From Flavobacterium aquiphilum (GTDB taxonomy: Bacteria; Bacteroidota; Bacteroidia; Flavobacteriales; Flavobacteriaceae), in assembly GCF_027111335.1 (NCBI RefSeq), contig NZ_CP114288.1:3658001-3722000 (forward strand): a DNA stretch of 64,000 bases. Reading direction: 5' to 3'. Below are positions 44,823 to 53,665 of the stretch, in pieces. Both the position numbers and the translations under genes were made by a program. Positions within the stretch are counted from its first letter, which is position 1; each line of letters opens with the position of its first letter. The notes below the pieces were generated by a model, which was given only the letters and a program-made list of their open reading frames with translations, was not told the DNA's origin and did no database searches.

Positions 44823-45431
44823 ATGAAAAACAAAATGAAATTTTTAGCAGTTTTAGGTGTTTTAGGAATTTTTATTTCATTTTCCTTCAGTTCATTGAAT
44901 ACTAAAAAAATAATAGTTATTGATGCGGGACATGGAGGAGAAGATTTTGGTGCACAATTTGGTGATGCTCAAGAAAAGAAAATAGTTGAAAGTATTGCGA
45001 ACAAAATAAGTCAACTAAATAGTAAAGGCGATACTGAAATTATTCTGCTAAGAGAAGATGATAGTTTTATTGAATTAAGCGAAAGAGTCAATAAAATAAA
45101 CAAAATAAATCCCAGTTTATTAATTTCTATTCATATAAATGCTTCTAAAAATTCAAACGAAAATGGAGTAAACGCTTATGTTTCGAAAGAAAATGATTTT
45201 TACAAAAAGTCAGTTAAAAACGCTAAAGATTTGATTGAAAAAATTTCGAATGACAAATTAGCAAAAGGGGAAGTTAAAGATTCAAACTTATTTTTAACTA
45301 AAAAATCAAAATGCCCAGCATTGGTATTAGAAGTTGGCTATTTATCAAATGAAAAAGACAGAAGCTATATTACAAGCGAAAATGGACAAAATGAAATTGC
45401 GAATAAAATATATGAATTCATAAAAAAATAA
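44823..45431 (+). CDS. N-acetylmuramoyl-L-alanine amidase (Amidase_3)
   Basis: A 202-residue exported enzyme that cuts the amide between MurNAc and L-alanine of peptidoglycan. A signal peptide or membrane anchor covers residues 1-25. Zinc ligands are in VIDAGHGGEDFG (about 32-43), E near residue 50 (QEKKIVESIA), SIHINASK (about 101) and the catalytic glutamate of LEVGYLSN (about 175). No peptidoglycan-binding domain is present. Monocistronic, AT-rich. Confidence 0.9.
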   Translation: MKNKMKFLAVLGVLGIFISFSFSSLNTKKIIVIDAGHGGEDFGAQFGDAQEKKIVESIANKISQLNSKGDTEIILLREDDSFIELSERVNKINKINPSLLISIHINASKNSNENGVNAYVSKENDFYKKSVKNAKDLIEKISNDKLAKGEVKDSNLFLTKKSKCPALVLEVGYLSNEKDRSYITSENGQNEIANKIYEFIKK

Positions 45432-45552
45432 AAGCCTATCTATCGTAGCTTCCTAACCTCGTTTAAAAGTCTTTAAACGAGGTTTTCTTTTGCAATTTCC
45501 ACACAAGTTTTAATTTCAATTATTAACCGGATTCACAAAAAACAAACATAAA

Positions 45553-45584
45553 TTTGCGTAGTCAAATGACTTCATATATATTTG
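45553..45584 (+). promoter_or_regulatory. promoter of the arsR operon
   Basis: A -33 TTTG (45553-45556) and an exact -7 box TATATTTG (45577-45584) are separated by 20 bp, close to the Bacteroidota optimum. This is the best-formed promoter in the window. Transcription would start near 45591. Confidence 0.72.
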
Positions 45585-45603
45585 TAGTCAAATAACTTCA
45601 TAT
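45558..45603 (+). promoter_or_regulatory. tandem operator of the ArsR-type regulator
   Basis: Two 20-bp direct repeats starting GTAGTCAAAT (45558-45577 and 45584-45603), 26 bp apart and 19 of 20 identical. Each contains AGTCA-AA-TGACT or a one-base variant, a palindrome suited to a dimeric winged-helix repressor. One copy lies between the -33 and -7 boxes, the other over the start of transcription and translation. Confidence 0.68.
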
Positions 45604-45604
45604 T

Positions 45605-45925
45605 GTGAATTTAAGACGAGACGTATTTCAAGCCATTGCAGATCCAACAAGACGAGCAATACTACTGATGGTAACTTCACAAGCCATGACAGCGGGAGCG
45701 ATAGCTTCAAACTTTGATACAGCAAGACCAACTGTTTCAAAACATTTGCAAATACTAACTGAATGCGAATTGCTAAGACAAGAGCAAAACGGAAGAGAAA
45801 TTTTCTATCACCTCAATGCAACAAAAATGAAAGAAGTAGCCGATTTCATAGAGCCGTTCCGTAAAATTTGGGATGATCGATTTAATAAACTCGAAGATTT
45901 AATGAAAAACTATAAAAAGAAATAA
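45605..45925 (+). CDS. ArsR family (winged helix) transcriptional regulator
   Basis: A 106-residue dimeric repressor-type protein starting with GTG. The recognition helix region [19 protein letters not shown] and wing [13 protein letters not shown] match the SmtB/ArsR fold; LQIL...DRFNKLEDL at the C-terminus is that of the group linked to SRPBCC genes. It lacks the metal-binding ELCVCDL cysteines, so a metal sensor role is unlikely. It is first in an operon with an SRPBCC gene (3-bp gap) and a DoxX-like gene, and is likely autoregulated through the tandem repeats just upstream. Confidence 0.9.
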   Translation: MNLRRDVFQAIADPTRRAILLMVTSQAMTAGAIASNFDTARPTVSKHLQILTECELLRQEQNGREIFYHLNATKMKEVADFIEPFRKIWDDRFNKLEDLMKNYKKK

Positions 45926-45928
45926 TAT

Positions 45929-46393
45929 ATGGAGTCAAAAACGAAAGTCAATGCACAAGACGACAAACAGGAATTAATAATCACAAGAAAATTTGACCTG
46001 CCATTGGAACTACTTTTTAAAGCCTACGAAGAACCTGAGCTTTTTGAGCAATGGATGGGAACTAAAGTATTAAAAATGGAAAACAAAAAACATGGCGCTT
46101 ATGCTTTTGAAACCTCACATGAAGGCAATGTCGTGTTTAAAGCAAATGGAACAATACATGAATTTGTCCCGAACCAAAAAATCACGAGAACATTTGAAAT
46201 GGAAAATACACCATTCCCAGTTCAATTGGAATTTCTTGAATTCGAAAAAATAACAGACAACACCAGTAAACTTACTATGCAAATCGTTTTTAAATCTGTT
46301 GAACACAGAAATCAATTGCTCCAAATGCCATTTGCGCAAGGCATAAATATGGCTCACAACAGGTTACAAGACATCATTAACAAATTAAAATAA
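45929..46393 (+). CDS. SRPBCC (AHSA1-like) domain protein
   Basis: A 154-residue protein with the Bet v1-like lipid or hydrophobic ligand-binding fold: ITRKFDLPLELLFKAYEEPELFEQWMG at the start and a C-terminal helix (AQGINMAHNRLQDIINKL). Such proteins are very often encoded next to ArsR regulators and may bind a hydrophobic effector. Second gene of the arsR operon. Confidence 0.85.
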   Translation: MESKTKVNAQDDKQELIITRKFDLPLELLFKAYEEPELFEQWMGTKVLKMENKKHGAYAFETSHEGNVVFKANGTIHEFVPNQKITRTFEMENTPFPVQLEFLEFEKITDNTSKLTMQIVFKSVEHRNQLLQMPFAQGINMAHNRLQDIINKLK

Positions 46394-46400
46394 ATTTATC

Positions 46401-46784
46401 ATGACAAAAAGAATTAAAATTACCTATTGGGTTGCTACCCTTTGGTTATCATTGGGAATGGTTTCTACTGCTATTGTACAGCTTATAAAAATGAAAGAAG
46501 AAGTCACTAAAACCTCTATAACTTTGGGATATCCACTCTATTTTTTAACCATCATTGGCGTATGGAAATTATTGGGAGTTATAGCTATCCTCATACCTAA
46601 ATTTCCTTTGCTTAAAGAATGGGCATATGCCGGCTTCTTTTTTGCAATGACCGGAGCAATAGTTTCACATTTGGCAGTTGGAGATGAACTAAAAGAATAT
46701 TTCGGACCAACATTATTGCTAATCCTAATAATTGTTTCTTGGTATTTTAGACCTAATGACAGAAAAATCGGTTTACAAAACTGA
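46401..46784 (+). CDS. DoxX-like membrane protein
   Basis: A 127-residue protein with four membrane helices (about 8-28, 45-65, 72-90, 96-115) and GYPLYFLTIIGVWKLLG plus FAMTGAIVSHLAVGD, as in the DoxX-like (DoxX_2) family. Third gene of the arsR operon, 7 bp after the SRPBCC gene. Confidence 0.82.
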   Translation: MTKRIKITYWVATLWLSLGMVSTAIVQLIKMKEEVTKTSITLGYPLYFLTIIGVWKLLGVIAILIPKFPLLKEWAYAGFFFAMTGAIVSHLAVGDELKEYFGPTLLLILIIVSWYFRPNDRKIGLQN

Positions 46785-46806
46785 TGAAATCTAACTTTTT
46801 AGAATT

Positions 46807-46846
46807 AACCTCTTTTAAAGCAATTTGAAAGAGGTTCTTTTTTTTG
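46807..46846 (+). terminator. terminator of the arsR operon
   Basis: AACCTCTTT (46807-46815) pairs with AAAGAGGTT (46828-46836), followed by CTTTTTTTTG. Confidence 0.82.
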
Positions 46847-46935
46847 TCTTTCTTTTAATTGTAACCAAAATCCAATATATTTACATACAACATAATAAAG
46901 AATTTCAGCAAAATTGTTTTTCAAAACAACCAATA

Positions 46936-47307
46936 ATGACTCACAGAGAAAAAATAAATCAAGCGATAACTCAATTTGTTAAAGGTGGAGATACTAGTGA
47001 TTTCCAATTACTAGACAAAGTATTTCATCATGATTTTAGAGTTACCAATAATGGTTTTATGGGAACGCCCGGAGTTACTATTATTGACAAACAAAAATAC
47101 TTATCAAATATCAAAGAGGGTATTTTTGGCGGATTACCCAGAACTATGATTATTGAAAGTATAGACGAAAGTGATACAATTGCAATGGTAAAACTACGTT
47201 TAGAAAGTTCAGAAAATCATTTTATTTCATACAACTCACTCATTTTAGACACTGATGATGAATGGAAACTCATCAATAATCTAGCTGTGGTTGAACCAAA
47301 AAAGTAA
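46936..47307 (+). CDS. NTF2-like (SnoaL/DUF4440-type) protein
   Basis: A 123-residue protein from the ATG at 46936; the frame is open further upstream but only with a TTG inside the preceding terminator. It has a cone-shaped NTF2-like pattern: INQAITQFVKGGDTSDFQLLDKVFHHDFRVTNN with later strands ending in DEWKLINNLAVVEPK. No enzymatic residues can be assigned. It is followed 23 bp later by a CPBP protease gene on the same strand. Confidence 0.7.
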   Translation: MTHREKINQAITQFVKGGDTSDFQLLDKVFHHDFRVTNNGFMGTPGVTIIDKQKYLSNIKEGIFGGLPRTMIIESIDESDTIAMVKLRLESSENHFISYNSLILDTDDEWKLINNLAVVEPKK

Positions 47308-47330
47308 GCCTTAAATATTTTACTAAAATT

Positions 47331-48125
47331 ATGTCATCACAAAACTCTCCTTCAAAATCATTTTATTCATTGTGCAGGATTGTACTGTTTTATATTTTGA
47401 GTGTTGTAATCTTTGCTATTATTTCCGGATTAAGCAAAAATTTTCATCTAGCCGATTATCTGTCCATTTTAGTCACATCAGTCATAACCTTTTTCTTAGT
47501 CTTATTGTTTTCTAAATGGGACAAACTCACTTTAGCTGATATAGGATTGAAAATTCAAAATACAAGCTTACTAAGGTTTATGAGTGGCTTTGGAATTGGT
47601 ATTTTATTGGTAATCATACAAGCTGCCATTGCTTCGACTTTTGCTGAAATACAATTCACTTTATCTGCAGATGTTCCAGTCATGAGCATCATTTCTTCTT
47701 TAGCTCTTTATTTTGTTGTTGCATTAAGAGAAGAACTCGTTTTTCGTTCCTACGCATTACGAAATTTATCCAATTCGACAAATCCAATCTTCGCTTTAAT
47801 ATTTATAACCATAATCTTTATACTTGAACATGTAATTTCCGGAATGTCATGGAAAATGTCAATTATAGGAAGTGGACTTGGAGGAATTCTATTTGGTTTA
47901 GCTGCCCTTAAAACAAAAGGATTAGCATTGCCACTGGGAATTCATTTTTCATGGAATTTTACACAATGGATGTTAGGTTTTAAGAACAACACTGGCATCT
48001 GGAAAGAAGTAGTTAAAAAAGGTCACGAAGCTCATGCCGAAAATATTGCCTTGATCGGTTTTGTCATCGCTATGTTTATTGGAATCAGTGTCATACTTAT
48101 AATTTATAAAAAACAAAAAATATAA
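47331..48125 (+). CDS. CPBP family intramembrane protease
   Basis: A 264-residue membrane protein with about seven hydrophobic segments. Conserved motifs are LREELVFRSYALRNL (about residues 132-146), the histidine-containing FILEHVISG (about 163-171) and HFSWNFTQWM (about 207-216). It belongs to the same broad family as the protein at 10236-11150 but the two are only distantly alike. Confidence 0.82.
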   Translation: MSSQNSPSKSFYSLCRIVLFYILSVVIFAIISGLSKNFHLADYLSILVTSVITFFLVLLFSKWDKLTLADIGLKIQNTSLLRFMSGFGIGILLVIIQAAIASTFAEIQFTLSADVPVMSIISSLALYFVVALREELVFRSYALRNLSNSTNPIFALIFITIIFILEHVISGMSWKMSIIGSGLGGILFGLAALKTKGLALPLGIHFSWNFTQWMLGFKNNTGIWKEVVKKGHEAHAENIALIGFVIAMFIGISVILIIYKKQKI

Positions 48126-48190
48126 ATAATTATCGCCTATCTACTTATTTGTCAACAACTAACAATCAATTACTATTTCGAAAACAACGT

Positions 48191-48784
48191 ATGACAATAG
48201 CTGTATTACTTTTTGATGATTTTGAAACTTTAGATGTATTTGGCCCGGTTGAAATATTTGGAAGACTTGTTGATCTATACTCCATCAAATTCTATTCGCT
48301 TAATGGCGGACAAATAAAAAACAGACACGGAGTTTCTGTTTTAACTGAAAAGTTAGATACAATTAATAGCTCCTTGGAAATTTTCCTGATTCCCGGTGGA
48401 TTAGGAACACGAACAGAAGTTAACAACAAATTACTCATCCACAAAATCAAAGAAATAGCAGACTTTAGCAAATATGTATTAACTATCTGCACAGGAAGTG
48501 CTTTATTAGCAAAAACGGGTTTATTGGATAACAAAAATGCGACATCTAACAAAAGGGCTTTTGCCTGGGTAACAACTAATGGAATCAATGTAATTTGGAA
48601 CAAAAAAGCCAGATGGACTGTAGACGCAAAGTTCTACACTTCCTCAGGTGTAAGTGCAGGAATGGATATGTCTCTTGGCTTTTTGAGTGACCGCCATGGA
48701 ATTGATTTTGCCCGAAAGGTCGCATTCGAAATTGAATACAATTGGGTAGAAGATAAAGATAGTGACAGTTTCAAAGCTGTGTAA
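48191..48784 (+). CDS. DJ-1/PfpI family protein
   Basis: A 197-residue protein from ATG at 48191; the frame extends 14 codons upstream to a TTG but MTIAVLLFDDFETLDVFGPVEI is the natural start of the family. The nucleophile elbow is LTICTGSALLAKTGLL with the cysteine near residue 103. It resembles isonitrile-hydratase and the N-terminal domain of some AraC regulators, but has no DNA-binding domain. The reaction is not assignable. Confidence 0.85.
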   Translation: MTIAVLLFDDFETLDVFGPVEIFGRLVDLYSIKFYSLNGGQIKNRHGVSVLTEKLDTINSSLEIFLIPGGLGTRTEVNNKLLIHKIKEIADFSKYVLTICTGSALLAKTGLLDNKNATSNKRAFAWVTTNGINVIWNKKARWTVDAKFYTSSGVSAGMDMSLGFLSDRHGIDFARKVAFEIEYNWVEDKDSDSFKAV

Positions 48785-48910
48785 AACAACATTTTTCAAA
48801 ATTTCAACTCGATTGACAAGAAGACAGAAGCTTATGATTTTGTCTTAAATTATAACGCCAAAACAAGTAATTTCTTTAAATTTGATTCAAATAATATATA
48901 AAAAAATACC

Positions 48911-49288
48911 ATGGGACTATTTAATGCCATTATGGGCAATGCTTCAGAAGTAAATATTGAAAATCTTTCGAAAGAATTTGAACCTTTATTGATTGAGGGC
49001 GAAAAAATCGAAAGAGGGTATAAAGTAATTAAGGATATGTTTGTTTTTACCAATAAAAGAATGATTTTGGTAGAAAAACAATTGGTAGGAAGTAAAGTGG
49101 ATTATCTTTCGATTCCTTATTCTTCTATTAAAAAATTCTCCAAAGAAAGTGCAGGAATTCTAGATATGGATGCCGAATTAAAAATTTGGCTAACTGGTGA
49201 ATCTGAACCAATTTCCAAACAATTTGGCAAAAGTGGCAACAACATCAATGAAGTATATCAAATCTTGAGTCAGCATATTTTAAAATAA
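48911..49288 (+). CDS. PH domain-containing protein (bacterial PH)
   Basis: A 125-residue soluble protein with the bacterial pleckstrin-homology pattern: IERGYKVIKDMFVFTNKRMILVEKQ, then a second beta half ending in a C-terminal helix (NINEVYQILSQHIL). Members of this family (YvbH-like) have no known function. It has a palindromic terminator downstream. Confidence 0.75.
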   Translation: MGLFNAIMGNASEVNIENLSKEFEPLLIEGEKIERGYKVIKDMFVFTNKRMILVEKQLVGSKVDYLSIPYSSIKKFSKESAGILDMDAELKIWLTGESEPISKQFGKSGNNINEVYQILSQHILK

Positions 49289-49301
49289 GTATTAAGAAGT
49301 G

Positions 49302-49359
49302 AGTATTGAGTATTAAGATTTTTTTTGTGCAAGCTGAATAAATCTTAATACTTGATACT
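49302..49359 (+). terminator. AGTATTAAGATTT-type palindrome
   Basis: Positions 49302-49321 pair with 49340-49359 at 18 of 20 bases, with a T-run inside the loop. It is one more member of the simple TTAAG/TTAGAA palindromes found between genes here. Confidence 0.5.
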
Positions 49360-49377
49360 TTTAAAAACCTACATTCT

Positions 49378-50394
49378 ATGAAAATAATCATACGCACTTT
49401 TAAGCTTCAACTCAAGCACACTTTCACGATTTCGAGAGAGTCTCATGATATACAGCCAACACTGATTGTTGAATTGCAAAGTGATGGTTTTTCGGGTTTT
49501 GGTGAAGCAACTTCAAATCCATATTACAATATCACAGTGGATAGCATGAGGGCAAATTTGGAATCAATAATTCCGTTCATAGAATCTCATAATGACGAAA
49601 CTCCAGAGGAATTCTGGGATAGTGCTCATGCATTATTGAAACATGATATGTTTGCATTGTGTGCGTTGGATATGGCTTATAATGATTTGTACGCCAAGAA
49701 AAAAGGCAAAAAATTATATGAACTTTGGGGCAACTCTCCTTTACACAACCCTAAAACCGATTATACTATCGGGATTGACAAAATTGATAAAATGGTGATG
49801 AAGCTGAAAGAAATGCCTTGGCCAATTTATAAAATCAAATTGGGCACCAAAGACGACATTGCTATTGTTACTGAATTGCGTAAACATACCGATGCCCGTT
49901 TTCGAATTGATGCCAATTGCAGTTGGACAGTTTCGGAAACAATTAACAATGCAATTGCCTTGAAAAAATTAGGAGTTGAATTTCTGGAACAACCGATGAA
50001 AGCGGACCAATGGGCAGCACATAAAGAGGTTTTTAAACATTCTGTTTTGCCAATCATTGCAGATGAAAGCTGTATAGTTGAGGAAGATGTTGCCAAATGT
50101 CACAACCATTTTCACGGAGTAAACATAAAACTGGTTAAATGTGGCGGACTCACTCCTGCCCGAAGAATGATTGCCGAAGCCAAACAACTTGGCATGAAAA
50201 CAATGGTAGGTTGTATGACAGAATCTACAATCGGAATTTCGGCCATTGCACATTTATTGCCTGAGTTGGATTATGTAGATATGGATGGTGCTTTGTTATT
50301 GTCTGAAGATATTGCCACAGGCGTTACAATTACTGATGGAATAATTCATTACGCTGATGGAAATGGAATAGGTGCCGAATTAATAAAACACTAA
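49378..50394 (+). CDS. dipeptide epimerase (enolase superfamily)
   Basis: A 338-residue enzyme of the muconate lactonising subgroup. The catalytic lysine pair is KIK (K152, K154), the metal ligands are D178 (RIDANCSW), E204 (FLEQPM) and D229 (IADESC), and the second catalytic lysine region is VNIKLVKCGGL. This is the L-Ala-D/L-Glu epimerase type that recycles peptidoglycan peptides. It overlaps an operon with the next gene (5-bp gap). Confidence 0.9.
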   Translation: MKIIIRTFKLQLKHTFTISRESHDIQPTLIVELQSDGFSGFGEATSNPYYNITVDSMRANLESIIPFIESHNDETPEEFWDSAHALLKHDMFALCALDMAYNDLYAKKKGKKLYELWGNSPLHNPKTDYTIGIDKIDKMVMKLKEMPWPIYKIKLGTKDDIAIVTELRKHTDARFRIDANCSWTVSETINNAIALKKLGVEFLEQPMKADQWAAHKEVFKHSVLPIIADESCIVEEDVAKCHNHFHGVNIKLVKCGGLTPARRMIAEAKQLGMKTMVGCMTESTIGISAIAHLLPELDYVDMDGALLLSEDIATGVTITDGIIHYADGNGIGAELIKH

Positions 50395-50399
50395 ACCAA

Positions 50400-51470
50400 A
50401 TGCAAGTAAACGAGATTCCCAACAGAACGTTTTACAAAGACGGAGAAGAATTTTTATACTTCGGCGGAACCAATTATCTTGGAGTGACAACCCTGCCTGA
50501 GTTTCAAAAAATACTGTTGGCTGCATTTCAAAAATGGGGAACAAGCTATGGAAGCTCCCGTTCGGCTAATATTCAATTGGAGATTTACGAAATAGCAGAA
50601 AACCTTCTTACCCAACAAATCGGAACAGAGGCAGTCGTTACGGTTTCATCCGGTATGTTGGCTGGAAAACTGGCTTTGGAACAATTAGAACATACAAGCG
50701 ACTTGGTTTTTCATTTTCCCAATACCCATCCTGCATTACTTCATCCTTTTTCATTACCGTTAATTCAAAACGGAAAATTAAATCCTTTTCTTTTTGATGT
50801 AACTGTTTCAAAAATTGGAATTGTTGCCGATGCCATTCCTTCTTTGGAAGTTACTCCAATTAATTTGGACATCTTAAAAGATATTCCAAACGACAAAGAA
50901 ATCACTTTACTACTAGATGAATCACACAGTATCGGAATTTTGGGCAGCAAAGGACAAGGCGTTTTGAAGCAATACGAACTTCCAAATGTTCGCTGTAAAA
51001 TAAGTATTGCATCCCTTGGAAAAGCCATGGGACTTTCAGGCGGAATAATTGCTGGAGATTTCCAATTTATAAACGAAATAAAAAAACAGCGGAATTTTGT
51101 TGGAGCTTCCGGAATGAATCCTGCTTTTTTGGAGACCTTTGTTAACGCACAATCTATCTATAAAAAACAAAGACAGCAACTTAAAAACAATTTAAATTAT
51201 GTTGCCAATAATTTAATTCCGAACAGTTGCTTTACTTTTAACGAAGAATATCCAGCGATTTACTTTGATAATGACGAACTGCTCCAATTACTTTTAGAAA
51301 ACAATATTATCCCAACTTCCTTCCCCTATCCTACCGCATCAGGAAAATTAAGCCGAATTGTAATCAGTGCTCATCATACAGAAACCGACTTGAACAAAAT
51401 GATTCAACAACTAAATATTTTTACGCAAATGGATTCAGGATTAGAAGGAGACATCCGATTTACGCTATAG
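50400..51470 (+). CDS. aminotransferase class I/II-fold PLP enzyme (AONS/KBL-like)
   Basis: A 356-residue PLP-dependent alpha-oxoamine synthase-like protein. DESHSIGILGSKGQG (about 173-187) carries the aspartate contacting PLP and SLGKAMGLSGG contains the PLP lysine K208. It resembles 8-amino-7-oxononanoate synthase and 2-amino-3-ketobutyrate CoA ligase but is somewhat short and no biotin genes are near. Its tight pairing with the dipeptide epimerase suggests a role in processing the resulting amino acids or muropeptides. Confidence 0.82.
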   Translation: MQVNEIPNRTFYKDGEEFLYFGGTNYLGVTTLPEFQKILLAAFQKWGTSYGSSRSANIQLEIYEIAENLLTQQIGTEAVVTVSSGMLAGKLALEQLEHTSDLVFHFPNTHPALLHPFSLPLIQNGKLNPFLFDVTVSKIGIVADAIPSLEVTPINLDILKDIPNDKEITLLLDESHSIGILGSKGQGVLKQYELPNVRCKISIASLGKAMGLSGGIIAGDFQFINEIKKQRNFVGASGMNPAFLETFVNAQSIYKKQRQQLKNNLNYVANNLIPNSCFTFNEEYPAIYFDNDELLQLLLENNIIPTSFPYPTASGKLSRIVISAHHTETDLNKMIQQLNIFTQMDSGLEGDIRFTL

Positions 51471-51685
51471 CCAAAAAACATAACTTCTAAAGATGGGAAT
51501 CAATTAAAGTTTCATTTATTTTTTTATAACAAAAACCAATATTCTTATTGTATTTACAACTCAAAAACAGGTAATTCTTAATAAATCAAAACAAACTGAT
51601 ATAATTCACACATACAATCTTCAAAATTCAAGCCTAAAAAATATCTTAAATTAAATTATTGTTACTTTTTAATGATTTTTACATC

Positions 51686-51708
51686 ACCCCCTAAAATTAT
51701 AGTGGGGT
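51686..51708. promoter_or_regulatory. ACCCC...GGGGT palindrome upstream of amt 1 (distal)
   Basis: ACCCCCTA at the left and TAGTGGGGT at the right, with an AT-rich centre. It is about 54 bp (centre to centre) upstream of the second, smaller palindrome. Confidence 0.5.
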
Positions 51709-51742
51709 CAAAATACAAAATTGATAAAAATGAATATCAAAC

Positions 51743-51759
51743 ACCCTAATTGGAAGGGT
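51743..51759. promoter_or_regulatory. ACCC...GGGT operator-like palindrome next to the amt 1 promoter
   Basis: ACCCTAATTGGAAGGGT, ending 16 bp before the -7 box. A related palindrome occupies nearly the same position upstream of amt 2 (53666-53688), which makes a shared activator likely. Confidence 0.55.
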
Positions 51760-51775
51760 AATTAAAATGATTTTT

Positions 51776-51783
51776 TATTTTTG
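51776..51783 (+). promoter_or_regulatory. -7 promoter box of amt 1
   Basis: TATTTTTG, exact TAnnTTTG, 29 bp before the start codon. No TTTG -33 box is present, consistent with activator dependence through the adjacent palindrome. Confidence 0.55.
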
Positions 51784-51811
51784 CATAAAAAAAATAAAAA
51801 TATAAACTAAA

Positions 51812-53128
51812 ATGCGGAAAATAGTTTTAAGTGTGATTCTTGTCACCGTTCTGGTGCTATCCTATTGCTCAAATTTCTTTTTAACAAAAAATCCAACAAA
51901 CCCTACTGAAATTGCAAAATTCGATACTGGAGATATAGCATGGATGCTTGTATCTTCGGCATTAGTATTATTAATGACACCGGGATTAGGTTTCTTTTAC
52001 GGTGGTATGGTCGGAAAGAAAAACGTAATCAGCACCATGCTTCAAAGTTTCATGGCAATGATTATAGTAACCGTTTTATGGGTACTTATTGCTTTCGGAC
52101 TATCATTTGGACCTTCAATTGGAGGAGTAATAGGAAATCCTTTGCCTAACATCTTTTTTCAAGGAGTAGGTTTTGGTACTTCATGGAAACTGGCACCAAC
52201 AATCCCTTTTTTACTTTTTGCACTATTCCAGGCTAAATTTGCCATCATAACTCCCGCAATTGTAACTGGAGCTTTCGCAGAACGTATTCGTTTTTGGGCG
52301 TACCTATTATTTATGGTATTGTTCATTTTATTTGTTTACACCCCTTTATGCCATATGACTTGGCATCCTGATGGATTATTATACAATTTTGGAGTATTGG
52401 ATTTTGCCGGAGGAACTGTAGTACACATGAGCGCAGGATGGGCAGCTCTTGCCGGAGCAATGTTCCTTGGAAGAAGAAAAGTACCAAAATGCAATCCTGC
52501 CCGTATTACATACGTATTATTAGGAACCGGTTTATTATGGTTCGGATGGTTTGGGTTTAACGCCGGTTCTGCAATGGGAGCCAATGGCATTGCAAGTCAG
52601 GCACTTGGAACAACAACTGTAGCTGCCGCAGCTGCCTCAATGGCATGGGTATTTATTGATAAAATTATGGGGCATAAACTTTCAGCAATGGGAGCTTGTA
52701 TTGGAGCTGTAGTTGGATTGGTAACAATTACTCCTGCTGCAGGATTTGTCAGCATACCTCACGCAATAACCATTGGAATCTTGGGAAGTATTGTTAGCAA
52801 TGTTATGGTTAGCAAATTTCCAAAAGGAAAAATCGATGATGCTTTAGATGTATTTGCCTGCCACGGCGTTGGTGGAATGGTTGGAATGTTATTGACCGGA
52901 GTTTTTGCTTCCAAAGATATCAATCCCGCTGTAGTCAATCAAGGACTTGCTTTTGGAGAAACCACATTATTTATTCATCAATTGATTGCTTTAATCGGAG
53001 TTTCCATTTTTGCATTTGTTACATCTTATTTCCTTTTTTATATAGTTAATAAAATAACACCCCTAAGAGTCTCTGAAGAAAAAGAACATCTTGGACTGGA
53101 TATTTCACAACACGGAGAATATCTATAG
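51812..53128 (+). CDS. amtB: ammonium transporter (Amt family), paralogue 1
   Basis: A 438-residue transporter with an N-terminal signal-like helix (about residues 5-23) plus eleven membrane segments. The substrate-pore residues are visible: GFFYGGMVGKKN, the first pore histidine in PLCHMTWHPDG, FAGGTVVHMSAG, and the second histidine in FACHGVGGMVGML. It carries NH4+ or NH3 into the cell for assimilation. No glnK/PII gene is linked. It shares about three-quarters of its residues by eye with the next gene, so the two arose by tandem duplication. Confidence 0.94.
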   Translation: MRKIVLSVILVTVLVLSYCSNFFLTKNPTNPTEIAKFDTGDIAWMLVSSALVLLMTPGLGFFYGGMVGKKNVISTMLQSFMAMIIVTVLWVLIAFGLSFGPSIGGVIGNPLPNIFFQGVGFGTSWKLAPTIPFLLFALFQAKFAIITPAIVTGAFAERIRFWAYLLFMVLFILFVYTPLCHMTWHPDGLLYNFGVLDFAGGTVVHMSAGWAALAGAMFLGRRKVPKCNPARITYVLLGTGLLWFGWFGFNAGSAMGANGIASQALGTTTVAAAAASMAWVFIDKIMGHKLSAMGACIGAVVGLVTITPAAGFVSIPHAITIGILGSIVSNVMVSKFPKGKIDDALDVFACHGVGGMVGMLLTGVFASKDINPAVVNQGLAFGETTLFIHQLIALIGVSIFAFVTSYFLFYIVNKITPLRVSEEKEHLGLDISQHGEYL

Positions 53129-53150
53129 AACACTTTCAATTCACAAATCA

Positions 53151-53177
53151 AACACCCACTCGCGGGTGTTTTTTTTT
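53151..53177 (+). terminator. terminator of amt 1
   Basis: AACACCC (53151-53157) pairs with GGGTGTT (53164-53170), followed by eight T's. Confidence 0.83.
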
Positions 53178-53660
53178 GCCTAAAACTCACCTATCCCTAA
53201 ATTCTTTCCAACCAGATATTGCAACGCTATTTATCACAAATAAAAAACAAATTTTAAAAAGAAACAATCAGTTATAAATCCCCGCAAAAAACTCAAATAC
53301 CAACAAATCATTACATAATTTGTAAATATTACATTTATTTTTAATAAATTTAACAAAACGATTCAAAATGAGAACGATACCCAAATCCTCAAAGAGACAT
53401 CTGCAACCACAAAAACCTCCTTAGGCAACTAAACACAAGTCCTAAATATAAAATCAACAGTGAATAAAATTTTAAGTAATCGTTAACAAAAAGACCGCTC
53501 ATCTGCCAAAATATCCGATAATTCAGCAAATAATACATTAATTTAAAAATAAAACTTAAAGAAAACTTAAAACTTTATTGACACATTCTATTTTTTAGCT
53601 TCAAAAAATAAATACCCCTCAAAACAGATAGGTCGTAAATCAGATTTTCGTAAAAATAAC
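53178..53660. other. gene-free AT-rich region between the amt genes
   Basis: No convincing gene, terminator or RNA was seen. A lone ACCCC half-site (about 53613) sits at a position similar to the distal palindrome of amt 1. Confidence 0.55.
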
Positions 53661-53665
53661 CAAGA

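Larger units (their letters stand above)
51471..51811. other. intergenic region before amt 1
   Basis: No gene is seen in the first 200 bp. The last 130 bp hold the two ACCC...GGGT palindromes and a promoter box described separately. Confidence 0.6.

Noticed and set aside
46825..46935. Extension of the NTF2-like gene to a TTG at 46825.
   Set aside because: It begins inside the terminator stem of the arsR operon; ATG at 46936 fits the family.
53368..53424. An 18-codon reading frame (starting MRTIPKSSKRHL) in the gap between the amt genes.
   Set aside because: Short, no promoter or start context, no recognisable product; likely chance.
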